Part shown: positions 48,725-61,630 of the stretch, in pieces
Numbering within the stretch: the first letter of the stretch is position 1
Layout: each line of letters opens with the position of its first letter
Assembly: GCA_013398055.1 (NCBI GenBank)
Contig: VZRS01012511.1
Coordinates: forward strand, 15,346 to 79,345
Length of the DNA: 64,000 nt
DNA from: Ifrita kowaldi
Lineage: Eukaryota; Chordata; Aves; Passeriformes; Cinclosomatidae
Direction of reading: 5' to 3'
The notes under the pieces: model-generated
The model's input: the letters and a program-made list of their open reading frames with translations, nothing else
Database searches by the model: none
What the model was told of the DNA's origin: nothing
Translations under genes and position numbers: made by a program

Positions 48725-51700
48725 GCCCTCTGCTACAGAGGCAGATTTAAGTGGTAACCAAACCCTGTAGTTATAGAATATTTATTTTCTGTTAAGTTAG
48801 TTTGGATTGCTGGGTAAATACCATCTGGTTGTGGCAATTTGCTACTGTTCACTTGTTCTGAAAACTCTTCACATTAATATTTCCATTTGAGGTAAATCCT
48901 TTGGTGTGTGATGTTGAAATAGCCTGCTCAGTATGAGTAATTCCCAGATCTCCATGGTGAATATGGCTGTGTCTTTCATGAACATTTGTCTTATATTGTG
49001 ATCATCAGATCCTTCTGCATAGCTGCTGGCAGGTTACCTAATAATGTACTTTTAAGAAGTTTTATGTTTAGTTTCCCTGCCTTCTCCAAACTCTTGGTTT
49101 GTTTTATTGTGATATTATATATAACTTGCTAGAATTTGTTTCCTGTATGGAGAAGACTTCAGATTTTTATGGGGTTTTTATTACTTTGGAAATATTACAC
49201 GTACCACTGTGATTAATGGTGTCATATTTTTCCCCCTCAATTTTTTTCTTAGTAGTTACTATGTATGCATTCAAACTGTCAAACATGAAGTTTTCAAATG
49301 CCTCCTAATACCTGAAAACAAGAAGGTAAAATTGATTCTCAGTGCTGACTGCCTTTCCTGCCTGCATAGGGGCTAGAGCTGCACATGAAGTTCTGACGTT
49401 TGGCCTATGCTGTTCACTCTGTTATTTACTGATTATGTGGATATCTGAGGCTCCAATCCAGCAACATTTGCACTTGCAACCGAAGTTGCTTTCCTGTTGC
49501 CTGAGACTGATCTCACAAATACTGCCTTGGATATATAATGGTCAACAATGCTGATGAGTGCTTGCCATTGTGCCTCCCATCATCAGCTCTGAAGGCAGAA
49601 ATACATTTATAACTGAGACCTGAATCTGATCCTATGGAAATTATCCAGGTTGCTTTAAACACTTTAAATTGTTTGGTTTCTCTGTTTATCATTTGGGTAT
49701 ATTTGGAAGAATAGCTTGAAGGGATCATTCTTGGCTATGCCAGCAGACTGGGGGATTGTTAACCCCTCATGGAGGAAATATTTATGGATAACTGAAGAAT
49801 GGGCTGGGCTTGTAATTTTATACTCCAGAGCAGCATGTGTGACCATAAACTTGTAATTTAAAAAAAAATTCACTGCTGTTGGAATTCCTTCCATTTGGAA
49901 AATTAGATTAGTTTATGCTTGATACTCAAAAGGAAGCCTCCTGAAGACACTTGTGCAGTTTGCTGTCTCATTGGGCTACGAGTTGTCCATAGACCGGAGC
50001 TAAGAGACAGAAGACAATTTCAGTTTCTACACTGCTCTGTAAAACTGTGTAAGTCTTTTGAATGGTGAGTTTATCAACAAAGTTATTGCTGAATACTTTT
50101 AACAACTTTTTTGAAGACATCCCTGACGGCCAGCAAATTGTACACCATAGGAAAAAAAAGAAGCCTTAGATGATTTAATGTCAAGGACAGTATCCCACAT
50201 ACTTCTGAAGATGTCAGCAAGAAACTGGCTGCAAGTTTCTGTGAGGTTGCTGTGTTCCATACTGAGCATTCAAGTGGCTGCTACCTGACAGCAATGGTTC
50301 ACTGTGCCGTTCATCAAAAAGGATTATGCAAGGGAGTGACACCTTTAGTGCAGTCAATGAAGTTTGTGAAAACATTACCTTGAAGAAACTGTTTTTCAGT
50401 GACCATTAGTGGTGCACTGAAAGTGGTTTGTGATTTGTTTTTGTTCAGGGAGTGAGGAATCCGGTGTCCAGGTTCACTGACTCTTTGCTAAGAGGCACTT
50501 TGTCTCAAAGACAGTAGCGATAATTTGGAGAATGTCCTGGAAATGGTTGCCAAAACTGTAAATTGAACTGTGGTCTGAGTGCTGAACTGCTGCCAGTTCT
50601 GGGCACTCCTTGATGAAGATCAGTCACAGTTTTTAACTTTGCTGTTCTCCAATGTCATATGGCCTAGCAGGAACAGGAGTCTGGTGGGTGTGGAACACGG
50701 CTTGATGAGATAAGACCTTTTATTTTAAACAAAGGTTGGAAATCATTATTAACTGAAGAAATCACAGGTTTTTGCCAGTCTCTGTTTTACCATAGGGATA
50801 TCATAATGTGTAAAGTCATCAGAAATGTGAACTTTAGGAAAATACCCAGGGAGAAATTATTATTTCAATAATATCCTGGATGACATTCTTTAGAACCTTG
50901 AGAGAGGATGATTAAACAGTCTCAGACTTTGAGTTTTATGTTGTTAGAATTTTATCAGAAAGAACTGGGAATAGTGAGGCCTATCTAAAGAAGAACTTTT
51001 ATTACAATATTACAGATTGTGTGATTTTCTTCCAAAGTCTTAAATTTTATTGAAATATTTCTATTTTCCTCAAAGCGAATTAATTAATTTTTGAGAAACA
51101 GCTAAATTTCTGAAAGGCAGAAATCAATTTCCTATCCCAGATGTGCCCTCAGTACAAATCAGCCTAAAAATGGAACCACAGATCTTTCAGTGAAAGAAAA
51201 TTGACTTTTGCTTCCTGGTCATGTGTTGTGAGGTGTTCTGTGGTTGTCAGGCTGCACTTCTTGGGTTTTCTTTCTCTGTGTATGTTTCTAAGTTCTTTCC
51301 TCAGTGTTTAACTTCATCAAATGGAGCTTTCAGAAGCATGTCAATAGCAAGCAGAGAACTGTGTGTATCTATCAAAAAAGCACAGGAGATTTTTATTCAA
51401 GCAAAGCCTTCAGTGAGATGTGAGCAGCATGGAGGACAGTGCCTTCTGAATGTGCCAGTGCCATTTTAACATTGTTACTCCAATAGTTTCTCCAAACCAC
51501 AAAGTTATTGCTGAGAAAGTTTCTGTTCACAGTGCTAAAGGTTATTTGTTTAATTTGGAAAGGATCCAAAACCCTCTTTCTAAATGGATGTTTTGTCCTG
51601 CATGACCCACTCCCCAGTATTTAAGCTTGAATTGGACTTGAATTCAAATTAATGCCATCATATTTACTTTGAAAAAGGAAAAATATTTTCAGATGTAGCA

Positions 51701-52239
51701 GATTATGTTGGAGTCATGAAACTCAATACCTCACAATGGTTGGATATATCAACATGTATACCATAACATATTTCTTGCATATGACTGCGTACAATTATTT
51801 AAGAAGCATACTCCAAAAATTCATTACTTGATAATGATTTAATAGTGGTGTGAGAAGTGGCAGTTAGACTATAAGCAAATTATAGAGAGGCAGGGGTGTC
51901 TAGTAGATTTTTTTTCTATCCTCTGGAATATATATTTTTTTTTACCATGCAGTTTTTTCTGAAGTAGAGATGCTTTGCTTAACATGAAAATTTGCCAACA
52001 TTGCTCCCACTTATAAATAAGGAGAGACACTGCAACTTGGCAACTATCAGGCTTTTCGTGACCCACTTACTACTCTTTGTATAAATAATTAAACAGCTGG
52101 TAAATAAATGCTTCTGTCCTGTCTACTGTGTCTTATAATGTAATACATTATTATCATTATTGGCTTTGTCTAAGCCAAATTGTATCCTGAGCTACCTGCA
52201 ATCAGAGTATTGCTGCTGGGTTCAGTCTGTGAAGGGGCC
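48725..52239. other. AT-rich non-coding stretch
   Basis: No gene is recognised. The block 50.1-50.7 kb is less AT-rich and broken by many stops in all frames. It may be an old repeat, but I could not assign it. Confidence 0.4.
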
Positions 52240-52345
52240 TTAGAGCTGGAGTTAGAAAAACAGGACTTCCTATGTCAGCTCTGCCACTAAGTTACTAGGG
52301 AAGAGTAATTTTACCTCTGCACTAATCTTCAGTCTTTGTCTATCT
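52240..52345 (+). mobile_element. MIR-like ancient SINE relic
   Basis: GCTCTGCCACTAAGTTACTAG (52278-52298, differing by an inserted base) matches the MIR core, usually CTCTGCCACTTACTAG. It is preceded by a degraded GAGTTAGAAAAACAGGACTTCC, like the MIR GGAGTCAGACAGACCTGGG stretch, and followed by TTTTACCTCTGCACTAATCTTCAGT, like its ACTTAACCTCTCTG...CTCAGT stretch. The order is correct across about 100 bases. MIR belongs to the tRNA-derived SINEs that spread before mammals and sauropsids separated, and is rare and heavily diverged in birds. Confidence 0.6.
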
Positions 52346-53690
52346 TGGCACAACAGCTGTATCTTATTATGCCCTTAAATTTGGAATGTATTTTGGCATA
52401 CATGATGAAGTAGGGTATAGTCTGTCTGAAGAAGGGTTAATGAGCTGATTTGAGTAAAAATAAATATCCCCACCTTGTTACAGGCATGAAGGTGTAAGGG
52501 CTGGGTCAAGTATTTAAAGTGGGAAAGGCTTGACCATTCAGGGTTTGTTTGGGGCTTTGGTTTTGGTTTGTTTGTTTATTTTGTCTGCTTTGTTTTCTCC
52601 TTTTTTTATAAATTTTTTCTTTGATTCATAGTAGCTCTCCTCTGTGGCTTATCACCCTTCCCCAGCTAAAGGTTTTCAGCTCCTCACAGCTTGTTTTTAG
52701 GAGTCCTTCCTTTTCCAAATGAACCAGAATGAGCCTGCTCAGCTGGAGGGCTGTGGTGTAGTCCAAGTGAGCTAATCTGCCATCTGCACCTTCCCTGGTG
52801 AGAAGCTGTGACTCCAGAATTCCTGGCAGAGCACACATGAGGTGCCAGGATCTGCTGCCCCACCTCGCTGCCCGCCTGTGTAGGGACCGGAGCTGAGTGC
52901 TCAGAATTTGTTCCTCTTGCCTTTAGTCTCCTTCTGCACAGATGTATCTTTTCACTAAACATGGCTTTGGTTTTACTTATTAATCTGTCATTTATTTTAG
53001 TATCTTAATTTCTTGATCATTGGAATACTTAACATGAGGAAATCATCTCATGTGTGTTCTTCCATCCAGTATTGTCAGTTGTTACCAAGTCAGTTATTTA
53101 AAGAATTGTTTACACATGGTAAGAGCACTAAACAAATTCATGGGTGAATTTTTTGGTTAAAATTATAAAATAGTGACAGCATGTTTTAAGAACATTAACA
53201 CAGCTCTAGAAAATAATTCCAATTGTGCTCTATACTGGGAAGACACATAATTCCTGAAGTATTACAGTCGGTTGGAGTGAATTATTACAGCAAATATTAT
53301 GTTTCCTTTACAGCCATTAAAGATAATCTCTGAATGTGTAAATGACTGTTATAGTTCTATAAAACCACTGTTTTTCAGCTCAGATCTTCGTGTCTAAAAA
53401 ACCAAACCATTCCCATTTAAATGTTCCAATAAAAGAATGCATGAAGAATTCAGCTACTTTTTCTTTGGCAACTAATTTATTACATTTGGGTTACCCAAAT
53501 TAGTTTACTGTTTGATTAACACAAATATAAGCAAGACACTAGGAAGGGAAAGATTTTTGTAATTATTATCATGGTAAAGTAAATTATGTGAAATCGCAGT
53601 CAGCAAACAGGCTATTGTTCGCACACTGTGCCCTTGAAAATAAATGCCAGATATATCTGAAACATATGAACAAATGGGAAAGCTAATATG
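52346..53690. other. AT-rich non-coding stretch
   Basis: No gene is recognised. A GC-richer patch at about 52.84-52.92 kb has no assignable identity. Confidence 0.4.
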
Positions 53691-53762
53691 GACCTAATCC
53701 AAAGGCTACTGAAGCAAGTGGAAAAATTCCCACTGACTCCAATGAGCTCTGGCTGAGGGCCA
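53691..53762. repeat. Decayed palindromic ancient repeat
   Basis: CCTAATCCAAAGGCTACTGA and CCCACTGACTCCAATGAGCT are imperfect reverse complements around a short A-rich centre. The sequence resembles the common sauropsid repeat in which TGATCCAAAGCCCATTGAAG faces its own inverse. It is best read as a miniature inverted-repeat-like interspersed element; the family name is uncertain. Confidence 0.4.
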
Positions 53763-53938
53763 GTGAAAGTAACATTCAAGTTACCAAAGACCCAAGCTGC
53801 CAAAATGCAATTGGAAATTTTTCTTGTCCTCTGCCAGGCTCCATGGGAGAGACATCAGATGTCTGGATTCTTGCAACAGAAAGAATATCTTTGGGATGTC
53901 CATCTACTGCTGTACAGGCTATTTATAAATACTGAGGA
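53763..53938. other. Short spacer between two repeats
   Basis: Nothing is recognised. It runs from the palindromic repeat to the 3' end of the minus-strand CR1. Confidence 0.4.
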
Positions 53939-54232
53939 ATCACAGACTGGTTGAAGTGGGAAGGGACCACAGTGGGTCACCTGGTGCCACCTCCCTGCTC
54001 CAGCAGGGCCATCCCAGAGCACTTGGCACAGGATTGTGTCCAGACGGTTCTTCAATATCTCCAGTGAAGGAGACTCCACACCCTCTCTGGGCAATCTGTT
54101 CCAGTGCCTCGTCACTGCACAGTAAATAGGTTCTCGATCATATTTAGGTGGAATTTTCTGTACATCATTTTCTTCCTGTTGCCTCTTGTACCATCTTTTT
54201 CAGAAGCCTTTTCTTCAGTACCCTAAAGCATG
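53939..54232 (-). mobile_element. CR1 LINE 3' region, minus strand
   Basis: On the minus strand the frame starting at 54115 reads RHWNRLPREGVESPSLEILK, the conserved C-terminus of CR1 ORF2. Upstream DNA to about 54232 matches the preceding ORF2 part (GGTACAAGAGGCAACAGGAA; CCACCTAAATATGATCGAG). The 3' end is at AATCACAGACTGGTTGAAGT on the plus strand, where avian CR1 copies usually show AATCACAGAATGG. The 3' UTR is short and altered, with no clear octamer tail. Confidence 0.87.
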
Positions 54233-57200
54233 TCTGCCATTGTGCTAAAGATTGGACATGTTGAAAATTTGGTTCTCTTTCTCTGTATCGTTACTCTGTC
54301 TCATTAGCTGTGTCCTGTGACAATGATAATACCTGCAGGTGCTCATTACTAATAGGCCACAAACATGCACACCTTGCTGATGGAAATTCTACCTAGTTGG
54401 TGCCTAATCAGCTCTGGTTTGGAAGTCAGGTGGAAATGTTTCCAATTTCTTTGCTAGCTACGCTTCCTGACAAACTGCCCAGCTTTGGTGACTCTATTTT
54501 AGTGATAGCCAGTTTTGAAAATTATATTTTCTTGATATTAGGCAGAATTTGAAGTGATAGTTAATTTCTGGCACCTTCTGAGCTGAAGACCTTTACCGAT
54601 CATTCAGAACTGTGGCTTCTAAGTAGTGGTTGTACAAAATGAACTCTTACTGAACCAGTTTTTTGACTGGAATTGTACTTTTCAGTGAGCAATGCAACAC
54701 TATGTTAAATATAAGCTTTGTTTACCCTGAAGAGCAAATTTTGCTTGTTATGCTAAATTATGCTAAACAGAACTATATGGAGAACTCCTTATTTAAGTTA
54801 AACTCAGACAAAATGCCAATCAAGTTTTATTCAGTTTTTGTTCTTTCTTTCTTGTGTTTTTGCAAAATCCTCACTTATGGCCAGCTCTCATAATAAGATA
54901 CATCACAGTGCAAACTTGTGTTTATTTCAGAACATGGAAGAAAATACAGAAAAATAGTTTGTTCAACCACAGTAGAAGAAGATATAGAATAGCCATGATA
55001 GAAATAAATAACAATGATTTAATTAAAAAACCTTTAGAATTACATTTTTTAATTATAGAGGGATTTTTATAATGGTTCAAGATTGTCTATTTATATTTTT
55101 TTCTGGCAAGTTTCTTCTCTCTGTATAACATGGAGGGCTCAGTCCCTGTATTTATCAGTCAAGGAAATCCACAGATTACTCACTAATATGCAGCAGCTTT
55201 CAAATCCATGGATGACTCATGGATCACTTCTCCTTGTGGCCAACAGTATCACATTGCCATGTTCTTTCCAGTTAAGCTGGAGAAGAAAATCTTTGAGACT
55301 TTATTCCTGAATTCTGCCGAACAGAGCAATCTCCAACTGTTTGGTGTGTTGAAAAATCAAACCTGAATACAATGCCAGAAATTTGTATGGAATATCATTG
55401 TCTGAAAAATAAATAATATCTTAAGGTTTACCTAGTGATTTGAAATAAGAAATACCCACTTCAATAATGAAAAACTTACTATAATATATAAACAGGGCAC
55501 ACATTAAATGAAGCTGGGGCTTTTTATGGTATATGTGTATTGAGACTGATGTATTGACACATCTGCAAAAAAGCCACCAGAGTGTTTTCTGCATGGGGTT
55601 TGAGAAATCAGTGATCAGGCTGGTGCTGATCAAGAATGGTGCTTCTGATGAATTGGGGTCCCTGTCTACCTGGAAATGCTGTAAACAAGAACACAGGAGC
55701 GATGGTGAGAACAGAGGGAAGCAATAATCCCAACCTTTTGCCTGTGTATATACAAACAACTTGCACACTTATTAAAATATTTGCTGTGCCCTAGGGTAGC
55801 CAGTTGCTGAGTTGTACAATTATCAGGTATAATATGCTGATAAAGCTGTGTGTGCCCTTGATTTTATTGAAAACCTTTGCTGTCACACTTGTGGGCTGAT
55901 TGAGTTCATAGTTTTGTACTCAAGATACAAAATTTACTATGCTTTGCATATTTTATTTGTGAAAAACGTGCCTTGTTGATCCAGTGTAATACTTCACAGA
56001 TCGAGCTACATAGCCTGCTGGTTAAACTACACAGATTATTAGCAACAGTAAATGAGTAAACAAGAATTTCATCAGTAATTGAGGGGCACTTCCACTGCAA
56101 TGCTAATTTCATTTTGTAAACATAGTGCTTTTTAAAATTCACTTTTAATACCGAATATTCTCTCAGAGCCTCTGTTGGGTTGGGAGGATTACACTTAAAA
56201 AGAGGTAATGGAATTTTAGATGCTATATTTGTGCAATCCTAAATTCGAATAAAGCCACTTGATACATTACTGAACAGTTCACCACTTGCTTGTATTTGTG
56301 TGTATAAATTGGTCTTTACTAGAGCAAATGCACACTGCTAAAGATTCGCATGTTATCAATTAATGCAGCTCTTGCCTTCTGATGAAATTAGTTATTCCTG
56401 GAACCAAGCTTAGGCATTATTGACGTACTGAACCTGTAACAACAGTGCATTTTGATTGCTTCTATTGAGCTTAAATATTTGTTTCTAGTCTATATTAAAA
56501 TCCTAATTTCATTGCTCCCAGGTTTTAATCTGCTTTTTTTTTTTTTTAATTGACTGCAGTTCAGCATAACTTTTCAGTAAATAGCTTTATAGTTTCTTTT
56601 TCCACAGGTTCCTATTCCACAGTTTGCTTTTTTTCTTTTGTTGGCCAGCTAAGATTCAAATGTGAAAAATGAAACAAGATTGTTAAAAGAAACTGAACAT
56701 GGGTACCAGAAAGTTGTTCCTTGACAAGTTTTCAGTTGAACTGAAATTAATTGTTTCAGTATCTGAGGCATCTCTAGATCAAGGGTGAAGCAGCTCTAAT
56801 TCTTGTCTTCTTATTAACAATAAAATATTTTATCTTTACTCAAAGAAAAGGGTTTCATTTTCTCCTTTCATTTCCTCACAGCTGGGTTAAGAGAGATGAG
56901 AGTGCATTTGTTCATGTGTTTTAGCAAAGCTGGAAACTCTCAGCTGTTCCTGGAATTGATGCAACTGTAACTTAAGGACTTGCAGCACAAGAATACTGGC
57001 TGCCTCATTAGTTAAAATAGCTCGTATAAAAGATGTATCTTGGTTTAGGTGTTGTTAATGCAGAGGTGTCCACACATCCTCCAAAATGGCATTTTACCTG
57101 TTGGAGCCCTGTGGTTCTTGGGATGGCTGAAGGACAGCAAATGGCAGTCAAGTGAGAGCATATTAATGAGTTGATAAGAAACCTGATAAGCACTGTTTCT

Positions 57201-60200
57201 TGCTCTTTCCCTGCCTCTTCTGCAGTCCAATAATAATTCTGAGTGTGCAGCAGAAGGATTTTGACATTTGTATTATGGTCACTGTCAACTTATTCCTCCC
57301 TCTTCCCTGAAAATGCAGCTTCAAAAAATCATTATGGTGAAGTAAAGAGGCCAGATCAGGCAGCTCTTGCTGTGCTTTCAGACAAACTCTTGCCATCTTC
57401 AGGCTGATTCATCTACTCTGAGTTACACACTGTTTAAAAACCCACACAGGCTCTGGGTGACACAGAGAATACAAAATATGCTAAGGTTGCTTTCCAACTC
57501 CTTGGAGTTATTTTATCTATTTTGGCCTTGGTGAGGCAAACCTAAAGTAATCTACCTGAGAAAAACAACTGCTTGAGATGTCAAGAGCAGAGGGCTCTAA
57601 GGCATTGAAACTCTTGTTATCACATGAATAATTTCCACAGGAAACCTAAAGCTAAGCCTGGCTACGTATTCAAGCATAGGATTTAATGAGGCAGGTGTTT
57701 TACTAACATGCACTAGTTCGAAACTGACATAGGCAGAAAGACATGAGACATTGTTCCCCTCAGATTATTTAGGTACAACATTTGCTATTCCTGCATTTGA
57801 TTTTGCACCACCATCAGATCTGCAATTATCACACTCGAAAACAGTTAAAATGTTCTAGTGAATTCTATTGTCTAAAAATATGTCAACTTTTGTGTCAAAT
57901 GTGAAGATTGAAGTTGTCATTTAAGCAACAGAAAAATGTCTCTGCTAATTGCACATTTAGAGCAAAAGAAATAACTGAATTAATTTCACTCAGGTTTAAG
58001 GAAAAGATGTGATTTGATTCATATGACAACCTGTTGACTTTGGTATTAATACTTAATTTGGCTAAGAAATGATCATACAGCCAAATTACACAGACCATTG
58101 AATACATGGTTGAGAGGACAAGTAGTTCAGCACAGTTCCTGTCACTTCTCGATTATCAGGAGGTCTTGGTGACCTTTTAAAAGGCTGAAAGTCAATTTCA
58201 TTCCAGGCTCTTCAGTAACTAAAAACACTTGACAATACTATGCCAGTTCCATTCCAAGAGGTCCAGTGATTTCCAATGGCAATAAATGAGCTGTCTTCCT
58301 GATCAGAGCAACTGTAAAATTTTGTGATGTTTCTATACCCATCAGAGCACTGCAGTCTTTGCAATCATGCTGAGCTTTGAGTGGGCAGTTGCTGTGCTGT
58401 GTACTGGAGTCATGACTGAATGTTGCACGAAATCAATGCCTCATGTGCAGTAACAGCAAAACATTCAGGGATATCTGGATTAAAGTGGCATTTGATTTGT
58501 AGATGAAGTTTATGTTCATATTTACTCGTGTTTTCTCTGAAATAAATCTTTTGAAGTAGGATTTCTCTAAGCATCGTGCAGGTGAGCACCTTTCCATCCA
58601 AATGGACTTTGGTGCAAGAAGAGATCCTCTTAATAAGACCTTAACTCTCAGCTAAGAATTCACAAGATGGAATGTTATAGCAAGGCCAACAGAACTGTCC
58701 TTGCCTAGGACAAGGACAGTTAATTTGCTGTGACTAATTGGAAAACATATTTGTGTATTAATATGCAAAATGAAAGTGCAAGCTGTGGTTTTGCCAAGCA
58801 ATGGAATCAGGTAAAAGATTGATGTGTAAGGTAGCATACTCGAACTCTACATTACTTTTTTCTATTAAAATGAGGGAAGTTGTTGAATTAGGGATGAGAG
58901 ATGCCCACATTTATCAGCATAGAAAGTGAAAGGATGAACTGAGAATGGGAGATGTGGCCAAAAATAGATAAATCCATAAGACTTATTTATTTCTGTATTC
59001 AAATAGTCCAGTACTAAAGAAATGAACTATAAATAAGTACCCTTGTGTACCCAGACAGCCCAGTCAAGGCCACCATCTTTGCACCAAAAGGTGGATTTGA
59101 ATTGCATCCATTCCTAGACTTACAGCATATGTAGGCAATGGGACAGTACAACCAGGATGTTTTAATAAAAAAACCCGAGAGGTTGAGAAGACCTTCTTAC
59201 ACTGTCTAGGCAACATTTCTTTTCCTTTAGCGCTAGGAGCCTCTAGAGGTAGAAAGGCAGGAGATGCATTTGAGAAGCAGGTTTTGTAATCTGGTAAAGA
59301 TGCTAATTTAGGCTTAGCTGAGACTCAGCTGAGATGGGCACAGTTAATGAAACAGCTTTATGAAGCTGAAAAACACGATGACTTGCAATTTTCCTAAGCT
59401 CTTTTTAAGTAGGGAGAAAAGGAAGTCCTCCTGCACTTCTCATCTGGAACACTGAAATTACTTACTTGTCCAAAGACCCTCCCTGTTGTCAAAAAGGGTA
59501 GGGATGTGAAATCCTATTTGTTCTTTGAACTACTTCAGCAATATTTCTCTCCCAAATGTTTTTGTTGGAGTAGGTTGCACCATTTGATGCACCTTGTCCC
59601 CAGGTGCTGTTTTCTCCAGTAAGAGGTGGGGATCTGTTTAAGCAGGTGAAGGTGATGCCATTCAGAGAGGTATCTGCAGGTACAGAGACTGCCCCTGGCA
59701 ATGTATCTCACTTCTGCTTTGTTCTGCCTTGCTCTAGTCCCCTGATGTGTCTGTGGTTTCTGACTGTCTTTGCTTTTCTGTACAGATGCTTATCCCCTTC
59801 ACTTGCATGCTTAATAGAAAATGGATTCTTGAGGTGGACGTTCCCACAAGGAAACTTTCTTGTTCTCCCATGATCTACTGTCTACACCAGGAGCTGTTTT
59901 GAATCAGAGAGTGGAATACACCACTCTGGTTTCTTTTCAGGCACCTGTCAGTGTTACTGTCAGCTCCAGGAACTTCCTTCTGTCTCTTATTCTGTCCACG
60001 TCTCTGAGTGACAATTCTGCCCCAGCTCTTTCAGCTGCTCCCATTCTACACTGAGCTAATAGCAATCCTCAACAGAGGAGGAAAGATAACTCCTCAGAAC
60101 CCCAGCCACTGGTGTTAGTGCATGTTTTTCTGTAGCTCTGTCTTTAGGACAGCTGATAGCAACAGAGTAAAGCAACTGCACTGCAAGATCTTGTGTAGTT

Positions 60201-61240
60201 TTGTCTTGGTGCTGCATCTCTGTCCCCAGCACACCTGTCCAGACTGTCCCAGTGGCTGTGGTACAATTTCACCTCTGCCATCAGCAGCCATGCTGGTGTG
60301 CTTGTTTTCTCATTCAGATAACCCGAGAAGAGATTGTAAAATGGGACACACAAAAATCTTAAATAAGAATCACAAAAATATATATAAGAAAATTATGCTC
60401 TTCTATCTTCTCTCATTCACTGCCTCTCCCTGTTGAATTTGGAGATTTAATGATAGCCATTGCCTTCTCCATGTGCCTTGAGCTAAGGGCTCAGATTTCT
60501 CCCTCAATATACAAGGTATTTTGAAAATATTGTGCAATCTAACATGTATCCTTCAATGTTTATATAGTCACTCGATTCACCTGAAAAGTAACTTACCTAT
60601 ATTAGTTATTTATTGTTATTTTTTAATCACTAAAAGAGACTTGAAACAGGGAACTGTTAAGGCTAAACCACTGGGGGTTTTTTTCCTGTATTACTTAATA
60701 AATATCTGAGTCTTAAGCTGTTATTCTTTGTTGTCTGTAGACTTTGAGTTGGTATTTATACAATTAGATATAGATATATATTTGGTTTAATGAAGGTCAG
60801 CAAAAGTGGAATTGTCAAAGGCTTGTTGGACATAATCCAAGGAAACATTTTCAATGCTACCAGGCTTTAATATACAGCCTGTTCTTCCTGCAGTCACAAA
60901 ATTCCTCTGTCCCTTGATCTATTTGCTTCTTTATAAGAACCAGATCAGCTCATACACGATTATTTCTGCTCAGATTCTAATACTTTATATAAATTTATGT
61001 CTATGAAAACTTGTAATTTTCCGTGTTTTGATCAATGTGCACATTCTGAACATTCTGAACCCATCCTTGCTAAAGCACCCTTTGCTGAAGAGCCTACGAG
61101 CTGGAAATTATTTCACTTTGAAAAACATCCAGTATATTATTAAAACCATTTCCTTTGTCGTATCCCTACCCTGTTACTCACTGTTCTCTTCATAGGGGCT
61201 AATTAAACGTTATGCTGCTAATCAGTGTTGATAGATACAA
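54233..61240. other. AT-rich non-coding stretch
   Basis: No gene or repeat family is recognised. Minor features: T14 near 56534-56547, a ten-base palindrome CCTCTAGAGG at 59240-59249, and an A/T-rich (TATA)n-like patch near 60379-60388 and 60765-60782. Confidence 0.4.
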
Positions 61241-61630
61241 AGTACTGTAATGTCTTCTGGCTTTATGGATTATGCTAATGGCCATCTGCCTAATATTGAT
61301 AATTTGTTCTTCAGTTACTGGAGGGGGAGGAAGGAGCTGTTTGGTTAACTATAAAAGGGAGCTATTTGGTTTATGATGCATTCAGCTGTATCACCAGTTG
61401 TCTTTAGCTATTAAAGTTACTATAACTGCAAAGAATATAGTTTCATCAAGGTCTGAATTTTCTCTAGTTGTTGTATATGAAACTTGTATGTTCAGACAGC
61501 TAGAATACATCATGAGTGATGGGAGCTTGATGGCAGTGAGCTTATTAAGTACTCAATGTGTTAAACCAAAGGTGGATGGAGACATGATTAAATTTCATAC
61601 TGCAGTTGTCTAAAATGCTATTGACTATGA
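61241..61630. other. Candidate regulatory patch with TATA-like box
   Basis: GGATTA (61267-61272), GCTAATGG and the E-box CATCTG (61283-61288) cluster upstream of a purine-rich GGAGGGGGAGGAAGG and a consensus TATAAAAG (61350-61357). The following 71-codon frame starts at TTG and has no recognisable domain. It could be a distal enhancer or minor promoter; only motif clustering supports this. Confidence 0.2.

Noticed and set aside
61350..61613. TATAAAAG with a following 71-codon frame as a small gene
   Set aside because: The frame starts at TTG, no ATG is suitably placed, and no domain is recognised.
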